This document shows, piece after piece, positions 1 to 5,250 of a DNA stretch of 5,250 nucleotides (its first letter is position 1; every line of letters starts with the position of its first letter). The DNA is from Planctomycetota bacterium (GTDB taxonomy: Bacteria > Planctomycetota > Phycisphaerae > Sedimentisphaerales > Anaerobacaceae). The stretch is taken from the NCBI GenBank assembly GCA_022567055.1, contig JADFHU010000459.1:1-5250 (forward strand), read 5' to 3'. A program made the translations under genes and the position numbers. Below the pieces are notes generated by a model. That model saw only the letters and a program-made list of their open reading frames with translations. It had not been told where the DNA came from and made no database searches.

Positions 1-1107
1 GAGCTGCGTCGGGAGACCATCACGCTGGATACTAAAATCAATGCCAGCGCCGACGCCGGTCCGGGGGTGAGAGGCTGGCTTGACCAACAAAAGCGACACC
101 TGACGGCCATGATTCGCAACTATGAGGAAACCGTCGACCAACTGGAATCGGCGCGACGGCTTCATGACAAACTCCTCAGCGAACTCACCACACAGATTGA
201 CACCGTCACCTGGACCGAGCGGCTGCGTTCCCTCTGGGAGGGTGTCACCGCCATCTGGGCCTACGAAATTACCTCGATTCAGGACAGTCCGATTACGGTT
301 CGCAAGGTCGTGGTCGGCATCCTTCTGCTGCTGACAGGGCTCTACCTGTCGCGGGTCTCGACGAGGTGGTTTGGCAAGCGCTTCCTACCCAGACTGGGGC
401 TCAACGAAGGGGCAATCGCCGCCATCCAATCATTGCTCTTCTACCTGTTGGTGCTGACGGTGGTGATGCTCTCCCTGCGTGTGGTCAATGTCCCCCTCAC
501 AGCCTTCACTATTTTCGGGGGTGCGCTGGCGATCGGTATTGGTTTCGGCAGTCAGAGCATCGTCAACAACTTCATCAGCGGACTCATCCTACTGGCCGAA
601 CGGCCGATTCGTGTGGGTGACCTTGTGCAGATCGACGACCTCGTGGGCGTCGTCGAGCACATCGGTCCGCGCAGCACCCGTGTCCGCTCGCCTGAGAATA
701 GGGACATCATCGTTCCCAACAGTTCCTTCCTGGAAAAAAACGTCGTCAATTGGACGCTCTCGGACGATCGCTATCGCACCCATATCGTCGTGGGCGTCAT
801 GTATGGGTCGCCCGTACGTGACGTTATCCGCCTGATTCGCAGGGCGCTCCGTGAGCACGGCAAGGTGTTGTCAAAGCCGGAACCCATCGTGCTCTTTGCG
901 GACTTTGGAGACAGCGCCCTAAGCTTTGAAGCGCATTTTTGGATACGCATGCGGCGCCTGATGGACTGTCGCGTCATAGAAAGTGATATCCGCGCACGCG
1001 TGGATGCGCTATTCCGCGAGGCAGGAATCGTCATCGCCTTTCCCCAACAGGATGTGCATCTGGATAGCCAGAGCCCTATCCAAGTACGGCTCATCCCAAA
1101 CAAATGA
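1..1107 (+). CDS. MscS-family mechanosensitive ion channel, C-terminal part (5' end outside window)
   Basis: This is an inner-membrane channel that opens under membrane tension to release solutes during hypo-osmotic shock. The frame is open from base 1 with no stop, so the gene starts upstream; the GTG at 67 is probably internal. Counting from the window edge, 368 residues are visible. Residues about 23-68 are charged and helical, like the coiled or periplasmic N-terminal regions of larger MscS/MscK-type channels. TM helices lie near 100-117 and 139-161. The pore helix near 166-195 has the glycine/alanine-rich GGALAIGIGFGSQ (173-185) typical of MscS TM3, followed by NNFISG and the RPIRVGD turn. 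The beta domain carries VPNSSF (238-243), and the C-terminal alpha/beta domain ends with FPQQDVHLD (347-355), a family hallmark. The family is certain; the subtype is not, because the N-terminus is missing. A phosphatase-methyltransferase fusion gene follows after 16 nt. Confidence 0.95.
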   Translation, partial: ELRRETITLDTKINASADAGPGVRGWLDQQKRHLTAMIRNYEETVDQLESARRLHDKLLSELTTQIDTVTWTERLRSLWEGVTAIWAYEITSIQDSPITVRKVVVGILLLLTGLYLSRVSTRWFGKRFLPRLGLNEGAIAAIQSLLFYLLVLTVVMLSLRVVNVPLTAFTIFGGALAIGIGFGSQSIVNNFISGLILLAERPIRVGDLVQIDDLVGVVEHIGPRSTRVRSPENRDIIVPNSSFLEKNVVNWTLSDDRYRTHIVVGVMYGSPVRDVIRLIRRALREHGKVLSKPEPIVLFADFGDSALSFEAHFWIRMRRLMDCRVIESDIRARVDALFREAGIVIAFPQQDVHLDSQSPIQVRLIPNK

Positions 1108-1112
1108 ACGAT

Positions 1113-1117
1113 GGAGA
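1113..1117 (+). promoter_or_regulatory. Ribosome binding site GGAGA for the phosphatase-methyltransferase gene
   Basis: GGAGA lies 6 nt before the ATG at 1124. It selects that ATG over the in-frame ATG at 983, which lies inside the channel gene and has no signal sequence after it. Confidence 0.75.
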
Positions 1118-1123
1118 ACAACC

Positions 1124-2323
1124 ATGAAAAGCAACGTGGGTCACCGACTGACAATCATCGCCTGTACCCTAACGGCGCTGGCCTCTGTCTGTCACGGACA
1201 GCAGGATCGAACTCCCGCCAAATCAGAAGTAGAACTGGCGCAACTGGGCGAGACTCGAAACGTTCACGCCTGCAGCAACCTGTTTCTGGCGGGGCAGTTT
1301 ACCAGCGAAGACATGCCAAGTATCAAGAAGGCCGGCGTTGAACGCATCATTTCTCTCCGCACCGAGGGCGAGATCGAGTGGAACGAACAATCCGTCGTGG
1401 AGGCCTCCGGGCTGGAGTTTGTTTCGGTCCCCTTCAGCGGTCAAGCCGCACTCACAGACGCTGTGTTTGAAAAGATCCGGACTCTGCTCAGGGAAAACGC
1501 GACGGGAACGATGCTCCACTGTGGCTCTGCCAATCGCGTGGGCACGGTGTGGCTGCCCTACCGCGTTCTGGACCAGGGTGTGCCACTAGAGCAGGCCCGC
1601 AGAGAGGCGAAAACCATCGGCATGCGGAACGCGGACTATGAGGCCAAGGCGCTGGACTATGTGCGGCGCATGCAAGCGCTGGACAGCCCGCCGCGGGTGG
1701 CTTCCGGCATCAACGATCGCTTTCTTGATCCCAACTTGAACGTGGACTCATTCGTCCAGCGCTTCGAGGGGGAGAGCCGCGAGGTCTACGCCGCCCGTCA
1801 AGAGGTCCTCAGGGCATGTGGCGTGCTGCCGGGCTCACGCGTGGCTGACATCGGTGCCGGCACCGGGCTCTATACCATACTTCTATCACAACGCGTCGGC
1901 CCGACGGGCTGGGTCTATGCAGTCGACATCGCGCCTCGTTTCATCGAGCATATCAATGCTCGCGCAAAAGAGAGGGGGCAAACCAACGTCACGACGGTAC
2001 TGTGTCGAGAGGATTCATGCAGCTTGCCCCCCGAATCCGTCGAGTTCGCCTTTGTCTGCGACACCTATCACCATTTTGAATTCCCCGCGGCCACGACCCG
2101 ATCGATCTATCGGGCGCTGAAACCGGGCGGGCAACTGGTCGTCATCGATTTCGAGCGGATTCCCGGTAAGTCACGCGAGTGGCTCCTCGATCATGTGCGG
2201 GCGGGAAAGGACGTTTTCCGGCAAGAGATCGAGGACGTCGGCTTCATCTTCGTGGAAGAGGTGCTTATCGCCGGTTTCGAAGAGAACTATTTCCTGAGAT
2301 TCCGCAAGTCGAGTGATCAGTAG
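1124..2323 (+). CDS. Exported DUF442-type phosphatase domain fused to class I SAM-dependent methyltransferase
   Basis: The protein has 399 residues. Residues 1-25 form a Sec signal peptide: basic N-terminus, hydrophobic 9-22, likely cleavage after CHG. Residues about 45-175 match the beta-lactamase-hydrolase-like/DUF442 phosphatase fold (NLFLAGQ at 52-58, then IISLR at 75-79). Its active-site loop is HCGSANRVG with Cys133 and Arg138, so C-X4-R, one residue shorter than the classical tyrosine-phosphatase C-X5-R. After a linker with RFLDPNLNVDSFVQRFEGESREVY, residues about 230-385 are a Rossmann methyltransferase: motif I VADIGAGTG (240-248), VYAVDI with acidic Asp268, CDTYHHF (312-318), and LKPGG (332-336). 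The start is set by an RBS and a signal peptide. The gene sits 16 nt after the channel gene, probably in one transcript. Substrates are unknown. An exported SAM-dependent enzyme is odd because SAM is a cytoplasmic cofactor; the signal could instead act as an uncleaved anchor. Domain calls are firm, function is not. Confidence 0.88.
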   Translation: MKSNVGHRLTIIACTLTALASVCHGQQDRTPAKSEVELAQLGETRNVHACSNLFLAGQFTSEDMPSIKKAGVERIISLRTEGEIEWNEQSVVEASGLEFVSVPFSGQAALTDAVFEKIRTLLRENATGTMLHCGSANRVGTVWLPYRVLDQGVPLEQARREAKTIGMRNADYEAKALDYVRRMQALDSPPRVASGINDRFLDPNLNVDSFVQRFEGESREVYAARQEVLRACGVLPGSRVADIGAGTGLYTILLSQRVGPTGWVYAVDIAPRFIEHINARAKERGQTNVTTVLCREDSCSLPPESVEFAFVCDTYHHFEFPAATTRSIYRALKPGGQLVVIDFERIPGKSREWLLDHVRAGKDVFRQEIEDVGFIFVEEVLIAGFEENYFLRFRKSSDQ

Positions 2324-2340
2324 TCGGTAGTCGGTTATCA
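2321..2340 (+). repeat. Short tandem repeat TAGTCGG x2 plus degenerate third copy
   Basis: TAGTCGG occurs twice in a row (2321-2334) and is followed by TTATCAG. The first TAG is the stop codon of the methyltransferase gene. Just upstream GATCAG and downstream TTATCAG extend the similarity. It may be a small dispersed intergenic repeat that slid into the 3' end of the gene, but one window cannot show that it recurs. Confidence 0.5.
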
Positions 2341-2374
2341 GCAGGAGTCTGGGGGTCGCAGTAGCTTGCGTAAA

Positions 2375-2538
2375 CTAAGAGTGCCTATCAAAATGAATCG
2401 TAGCACCGAAAACGAGCGTTTTTGTGTCTGGCAAGGAAGGCGAAGCAGGCTATCCAAGGATAGTTGATGCAGCCTGACGCCGTCCAGACACAAAACAAGC
2501 CGTTTGAATGCAGAGTCATTTTGCGTAGGTGCTCTAAG
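2375..2538. repeat. 164-bp imperfect palindromic element (MITE/REP-like), possible two-way terminator
   Basis: The two halves are complementary along most of their length. The ends CTAAGAG (2375-2381) and CTCTAAG (2532-2538) pair with one mismatch. CAAAATGA (2389-2396) pairs perfectly with TCATTTTG (2516-2523). GTTTTTGTGTCTGG (2418-2431) pairs with CCAGACACAAAAC (2484-2496) with one bulged T. GGCG (2439-2442) pairs with CGCC (2478-2481), and CAGGCT (2446-2451) with AGCCTG (2471-2476). The tip can form CTATC/GATAG (2450-2454, 2459-2463). The whole could fold as one long hairpin. It lies between convergent genes and its right end contains the stop codon of the leftward gene. No transposase and no clear target duplication are seen. 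Insertion-derived repeat and structured terminator are both possible and not exclusive. Confidence 0.75.
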
Positions 2539-2929
2539 GAGCGGACTTCTTCGAACCGTTCAGCCATAAACAAATACCTGTGAAAGACAACAGCAGCAGT
2601 GCCAATGCGGCAAGGTCCATGACAATGCGGCCCACATCGCCGAAGAATCGGCCCGTATGGATGTCTAGAATCACCCGGTCAAGCGTGAGGGTCTCGGGGT
2701 AGCTGAATTCATCCTCCGGAACACTATTGATGTCGTAGTGTTCCAGCAACCAGGGATGGGTGATCTGGTGTTGATGGAGTCCCAAGGTCGCGTTGTGGTT
2801 GAGCAGTATACCGGTCACGGCAAGGGTAACGACGAAGAGGACCGCGGCAATGCCCAGGCCTCGATGCCATTTCAGGAAGGGACGTGGCCTGCCCTGATTG
2901 CCGTTTGATTTGTCCTGCTCACTCCTCAC
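2534..2929 (-). CDS. Small PepSY-associated transmembrane protein
   Basis: The product is 131 residues. The start is the GTG at 2929, with GAGG 6 nt upstream; longer in-frame starts would run deep through the FMN-binding gene. It overlaps that gene's end by 11 nt, which implies coupled translation. TM1 spans about 23-43 after the FLKWHRGLG motif (18-26) and ends TGILLNHN. A loop (about 47-90) is rich in His (52, 54, 58, 64). DIHTGRFFGDVG (89-100) leads into TM2 (about 101-123), ending LSFTGICLWLNG. This HTG...LxxTGixLW pattern is typical of PepSY-associated TM proteins, a group that includes inner-membrane reductases acting on periplasmic iron complexes. This one is much shorter than the four-helix members, so it probably works with its FMN-binding partner. 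His22, His45 and His91 could be heme or metal ligands (inference). The stop codon lies in the palindromic element. Confidence 0.85.
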   Translation of the reverse strand: MRSEQDKSNGNQGRPRPFLKWHRGLGIAAVLFVVTLAVTGILLNHNATLGLHQHQITHPWLLEHYDINSVPEDEFSYPETLTLDRVILDIHTGRFFGDVGRIVMDLAALALLLLSFTGICLWLNGSKKSAP

Positions 2930-3467
2930 GTTCGGCCTCAACCACCTGCCCGTGCAGGAAAAGAGCCAGCCTTGCCATGTTTTTGAAGGCATTGACCGAC
3001 ATGGTTGCCCCGGTGATCCCATCGATGGATCGGCTGAGACGATACCTCTCTTTGAGGGTGGCCGTCTTGAACTGTTTCCTGAAAGACTTTCTTTTAATCT
3101 CCCAGCCGTGGCTTTCACGGTAGATCAGGACCTTCACATAGGCTATCTTGTCCCGGTCAATGACGAATCCTGCGGTGATCGGCTTTACTTTACCGATCTC
3201 CTCTAGAATCCAGGCGCTCCGTTCGCCCTTCTTCCAGTACTTGACCTTCAGAACCGGGTACCGGTGCTTCATGATCTTGTCCACCTGGGGACGCAGACGC
3301 CTGGTGATCCAGAAGGTCTGTCGCTCCAGTGCTTCGCCGGCAAATGCCTCACTGACGAAATCGGCCGGTTTCTGGTAGACCTCGTCGGCGATGACCAGGG
3401 CGGCGAATAGCCCGATGGCCCAACAGAATGCGATGGTCGTCTTTGTTTTCGTCATGGCTCGTTTCAT
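2919..3467 (-). CDS. Periplasmic FMN-binding domain protein (predicted covalent flavoprotein)
   Basis: The product is 182 residues. A Sec signal peptide covers about 1-27 (hydrophobic 11-27, likely cut after VIA before DEVYQ), placing the protein in the periplasm or anchored to the inner membrane. The FMN-binding domain, as in NqrC and RnfG, fills about 85-172. It contains the flavinylation motif DGITGATMS (149-157), so Thr155 is the predicted site where an ApbE flavinyltransferase attaches FMN through phosphate. Residues 30-85 hold a basic region with YPVLKVKYWKKG. No apbE gene is in the window. Start choice: the ATG at 3467 has only a distant AGGA (13 nt away), and an in-frame ATG at 3455 would also keep the signal peptide, so the start is not certain. 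It is the middle gene of the porin / FMN protein / PepSY operon, and probably carries electrons between the membrane partner and a periplasmic acceptor. Confidence 0.9.
   Translation of the reverse strand: MKRAMTKTKTTIAFCWAIGLFAALVIADEVYQKPADFVSEAFAGEALERQTFWITRRLRPQVDKIMKHRYPVLKVKYWKKGERSAWILEEIGKVKPITAGFVIDRDKIAYVKVLIYRESHGWEIKRKSFRKQFKTATLKERYRLSRSIDGITGATMSVNAFKNMARLALFLHGQVVEAEREE
2936..2939 (-). promoter_or_regulatory. Ribosome binding site GAGG deciding the GTG start of the PepSY gene
   Basis: On the - strand GAGG is followed by a 6-nt spacer and GTG at 2929. It lies inside the last codons of the FMN-binding gene, which fits translational coupling. Confidence 0.6.
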
Positions 3468-3504
3468 CGTTCGGTTCGAATCCTGTGCTCAAGTGATTGG
3501 GCTC

Positions 3505-3540
3505 CCGGCCGGCTTGACGCTTCGAGGCCGCCGGGGCCGG
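3505..3540 (-). other. GC-rich hairpin in the porin / FMN-protein intercistronic gap
   Basis: The 84-nt gap between the porin stop and the next gene contains CCGGCC (3505-3510) and GGCCGG (3535-3540). These are perfectly complementary, and inner GGC/GCC pairs lengthen the stem. No T-run follows it in the direction of transcription, so it is unlikely to be a full intrinsic terminator. It may protect the porin mRNA 3' end or partly reduce read-through, so that porin is made in excess of the redox proteins (inference). Confidence 0.45.
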
Positions 3541-3551
3541 ATGATACCCCC

Positions 3552-4769
3552 TTAGAACATGAAACCAAGACCAAAGTTGGCAATTTCGTCATCGGCAGGC
3601 ATCGCGCCGGGATCTTTATTTACCTGCAGGTCCGCCTTGAGAACGACGTTCTCATGCGGCCAGAAGTTGACACCCACGTCGACCTGGGCGGATTCTGTGT
3701 CGGTGCTGTTGCCGGCGTTGTTGTCGTAGACATTGTAGCGTGCGAAGAAACCGATTTCCCCAAAGGCCGACTCACAATAGTAGGCGGGTTCCAGATACCA
3801 GCCAACCTGCTTGTCTCGGCCCAACGCTGCGGGCGCCGTGCCATCAAGGTCCCACTGCGCGAACAGCGCCCGGAACCCCCAGGGTCCCTTACGGATATCG
3901 GCATGCACCTCGAACAGGGTCGCGCTGATCTCTTCGGCAAAATCACTCTGCGTCATGTCCTGTTGGTACTGGGCCGAAGCCGCTACTTCCACGCCGGGAA
4001 TGGCGGTCCACTTGAGGCGGGCGGTGGCGGCGAGGTTGTCCGCGTCGGCCTGGGCGACTTTCTGTCGACCCGTGCGAATGAGGAAGGTACCCGTATCGAC
4101 GTCGAGTCCGGAGTGCAGGGCAACTTCTGTGGTAAAGCCGCTGTCATGTCGATTCACAAAACTCACACCGCCCTCCCACCAGGTCGTGGGAATGATGTTC
4201 CTTTCCACAGGATTACGTTCCACGCCAAAAAACGTCGGGGGTTCGTGCGTTTCGTTGAGGATACCCACGGGGACCAAGAACAGACCGGTCTTGATCTGGT
4301 TGTTTCGGTTCAGATCGAATTCGAGAAAGGCCTGTTCGAGTTCGACTTCCCCCGGTTGCCCCTCCCCCGCCAGCGCGTGTTCCACTTCGAGTTCCGAGTA
4401 AAAGCGAATGGAATCGGTAAACTCGTGATTGACGAACAAGACAAAGCGGTGGAAATCCAGCTCATCGTCTCCCGACTTTTTGCCGCTGTTGTAGTGAAGC
4501 TCCCCATAGCCCCCTATCTGTGTGTCACTGGATGCAGCGCCGGAACCGCCGCGGCGGACTTCCTCCACCGCGTCGCCGGTGGCTTCGAGCCGCTCGTCGG
4601 TCGCCTTTTGATTCCGAGTTAGGGCTTCAATCTGCCGATTCTGTTGCTGGATGATCCGCCACATATCCGCCTGGGAAGGCAGAGCTTCGGCACCCGTCGC
4701 AGGCGAGGACCCGGCCAACACAGCCAAAATACCGCCAGCGGCCACCACTTTTTGAACTGCTCTTTTCAT
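3552..4769 (-). CDS. Outer-membrane porin with N-terminal coiled coil
   Basis: The product is 405 residues. A signal peptide covers about 1-27 (cleavage after ATGA or after SPA). A short coiled coil (about 33-72, QQQNRQIEALTRNQ and following) is of the kind that trimerises or tethers porins. The barrel runs from IGGYGELHYN (about 85-94) to the end, with alternating hydrophobic/polar strands such as FHRFVLFVNHEF and IRFYSELEVEHAL. It ends FGLGFMF, and the terminal Phe is the usual BAM recognition signal. The overall pattern resembles phosphate-selective (OprO/P-like) and related porins, but the substrate cannot be read. The start ATG has AGG 4 nt upstream, and AAAGG 11 nt upstream. It is the first gene of the operon with the FMN-binding and PepSY proteins and has its own promoter, which suggests the porin passes the substrate or electron acceptor used by those partners. 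Confidence 0.92.
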   Translation of the reverse strand: MKRAVQKVVAAGGILAVLAGSSPATGAEALPSQADMWRIIQQQNRQIEALTRNQKATDERLEATGDAVEEVRRGGSGAASSDTQIGGYGELHYNSGKKSGDDELDFHRFVLFVNHEFTDSIRFYSELEVEHALAGEGQPGEVELEQAFLEFDLNRNNQIKTGLFLVPVGILNETHEPPTFFGVERNPVERNIIPTTWWEGGVSFVNRHDSGFTTEVALHSGLDVDTGTFLIRTGRQKVAQADADNLAATARLKWTAIPGVEVAASAQYQQDMTQSDFAEEISATLFEVHADIRKGPWGFRALFAQWDLDGTAPAALGRDKQVGWYLEPAYYCESAFGEIGFFARYNVYDNNAGNSTDTESAQVDVGVNFWPHENVVLKADLQVNKDPGAMPADDEIANFGLGFMF

Positions 4770-4835
4770 AAAACCTGTAACCTTTCTGATAAGACACCAA
4801 CAGAGATCTGTATCTTAGTAATCACGAAGGGAGAA

Positions 4836-4864
4836 TGTATAGAGGCGCTAACTATATTAGTCAA
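4836..4864 (-). promoter_or_regulatory. Sigma70-type promoter of the porin operon
   Basis: On the - strand TTGACT (4864-4859) and TATACA (4841-4836) are separated by exactly 17 bp, both one mismatch from consensus. Transcription would start near 4829, leaving a leader of about 60 nt before the porin ATG at 4769. Confidence 0.7.
4848..4860. promoter_or_regulatory. Possible operator CTAA-N5-TTAG inside the promoter spacer
   Basis: The 13-bp inverted repeat CTAACTATATTAG sits between the -35 and -10 boxes and touches the -35. A protein bound there would block RNA polymerase. The arms are only 4 bp and AT-rich, so chance is a fair alternative. Confidence 0.3.
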
Positions 4865-4915
4865 TCAAAACTTTTTAGATCTGCCAAAGATTTTCGACTC
4901 CCGCGCGGAGCGTTC

Positions 4916-4985
4916 CCCAGAAGGCCGCGCCACACCCTGTTTCGGGGCGACAGGAGATGGCGCTTGGTACCAAACATTCTCTGGG
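4916..4985. other. Potentially structured segment upstream of the porin promoter
   Basis: An outer pair CCCAGA (4916-4921) / TCTGGG (4980-4985) encloses a hairpin of GCGCCA (4927-4932) with TGGCGC (4958-4963) and, inside it, CCTGT (4936-4940) with ACAGG (4950-4954). It also encloses the 10-bp palindrome TTGGTACCAA (4964-4973). No known RNA family is recognised, and no promoter or T-run clearly belongs to it. Confidence 0.35.
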
Positions 4986-5165
4986 CTGGAAGAGTGAGAG
5001 GCGGAGCAAGGGTATGAACAGACCACGGCCGCTGTGCTCTCCGGAGGGGCGCCGATTCTTTGCCGGGCGTCGCCAGGTCACTGAATGGGAGCCCGCTGCT
5101 CCACGACGTTCTTAGGGACCGGCAAGAAATAAATTGGACATTTTGGGATTCAAGTGTGCCGTAGA

Positions 5166-5241
5166 TTTGGTCGCGCCGATTGAGCCAAACCGGAGGTGTA
5201 GTGGGCTACAGTGAGGATTTGGCGATTGAGAAGCGGCCAAA
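5166..5241. repeat. Two 24-bp TTTGG...CCAAA modules with alternative hairpins
   Basis: Module one is 5166-5189 and module two is 5218-5241. Each begins TTTGG, ends CCAAA, and contains CGATTGAG (5177-5184 and 5223-5230). Between them TGTAG (5197-5201), loop TGGG, and CTACA (5206-5210) form a hairpin that CCAAA (5185) and TTTGG (5218) can extend. So each CCAAA/TTTGG arm can pair within its module or across the middle. The pattern looks like part of an intergenic repeat that continues past the window edge. Confidence 0.5.
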
Positions 5242-5250
5242 GATGCGGTG

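Larger units (their letters stand above)
4770..5250. other. Non-coding upstream region with no convincing gene
   Basis: This 481-bp stretch holds the porin 5' leader and promoter (to 4864), then a possibly structured patch (4916-4985) and TTTGG/CCAAA modules at the right edge. Open frames on both strands are short, overlap one another, lack good ribosome sites and give Arg/Pro/Gly-rich products typical of chance frames in GC-rich DNA. A 33-codon frame from the ATG at 5014 (MNRPRPLCSPEGRR and on) is also not convincing. Confidence 0.6.

Noticed and set aside
67..69. GTG as true start of the MscS gene
   Set aside because: The frame is open to base 1 and no ribosome binding site precedes the GTG, so the gene most likely begins outside the window.
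983..1123. Upstream ATG giving a 446-residue phosphatase-methyltransferase
   Set aside because: It would overlap the channel gene by over 120 bp. The ATG at 1124 has a good RBS and begins a signal peptide.
1181..1195. Lipoprotein reading of the exported enzyme (LASVC)
   Set aside because: The residue before Cys23 is Val, and the -3 to -1 residues A-S-V do not fit a lipobox, so signal peptidase I cleavage is preferred.
2366..2527. TTGCGTA at 2366-2372 and 2521-2527 as a target-site duplication of the palindrome
   Set aside because: The right copy lies inside the element rather than flanking it, so it is probably coincidental.
2388..2573. 61-codon - strand frame across the palindromic element
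   Set aside because: It is mostly the translation of the hairpin repeat, overlaps the end of the PepSY gene and shows no family features.
2930..3118. N-terminal extension of the PepSY gene to the ATG at 3118
   Set aside because: The extra 63 codons are a shifted reading of the FMN-binding domain, including its flavinylation motif, and are low complexity in this frame.
3654..4622. Long + strand open frame (322 codons) opposite the porin
   Set aside because: It lies wholly antisense to a clear porin with signal peptide and C-terminal Phe. Its product has no recognisable domain and looks like a GC-driven shadow frame.
4644..5081. Frames of 60-117 codons on both strands upstream of and overlapping the porin start
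   Set aside because: They overlap one another, run through the porin promoter, and give Arg/Pro-rich products with no family features or good ribosome sites.

Overview
The window fits a diderm (Gram-negative) bacterium of moderately high GC. It encodes an outer-membrane porin with a C-terminal Phe, Sec-type signal peptides on periplasmic proteins, and Shine-Dalgarno led genes, some with overlapping starts. Nothing here places it safely in a phylum. No rRNA, tRNA, CRISPR array, transposase or phage gene is visible.

Left half, + strand (1-2323): the 3' part of an MscS-superfamily mechanosensitive channel gene is open at the left edge. It is followed 16 nt later by a gene for an exported 399-aa protein that joins a DUF442/beta-lactamase-hydrolase-like phosphatase domain to a class I SAM-dependent methyltransferase domain. 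The short gap and good ribosome binding site suggest one transcript.

Middle (2324-2533): this is a convergent intergenic region. It holds a short tandem TAGTCGG repeat starting at the methyltransferase stop codon, then a 164-bp palindromic element (2375-2538) that can fold into one long hairpin. The right end of the element supplies the stop codon of the converging gene. It resembles a MITE or REP-like element and may serve as a two-way terminator.

Right half, - strand (4769 down to 2534): a three-gene operon reads porin, then a periplasmic FMN-binding protein with an ApbE-type flavinylation motif, then a small two-helix PepSY-associated membrane protein. A good sigma70-type promoter (TTGACT, 17 bp, TATACA) lies about 70-95 bp upstream of the porin start. 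A likely reading is an electron-transfer route in which the inner-membrane PepSY protein and the covalent flavoprotein pass electrons into the periplasm, while the porin admits the substrate. The substrate cannot be read from the sequence.

Right edge (4865-5250): no convincing gene. It contains a potentially structured patch (4916-4985) and, near the edge, two 24-bp modules bounded by TTTGG and CCAAA that could form alternative hairpins. These look like parts of a dispersed intergenic repeat cut by the window end.
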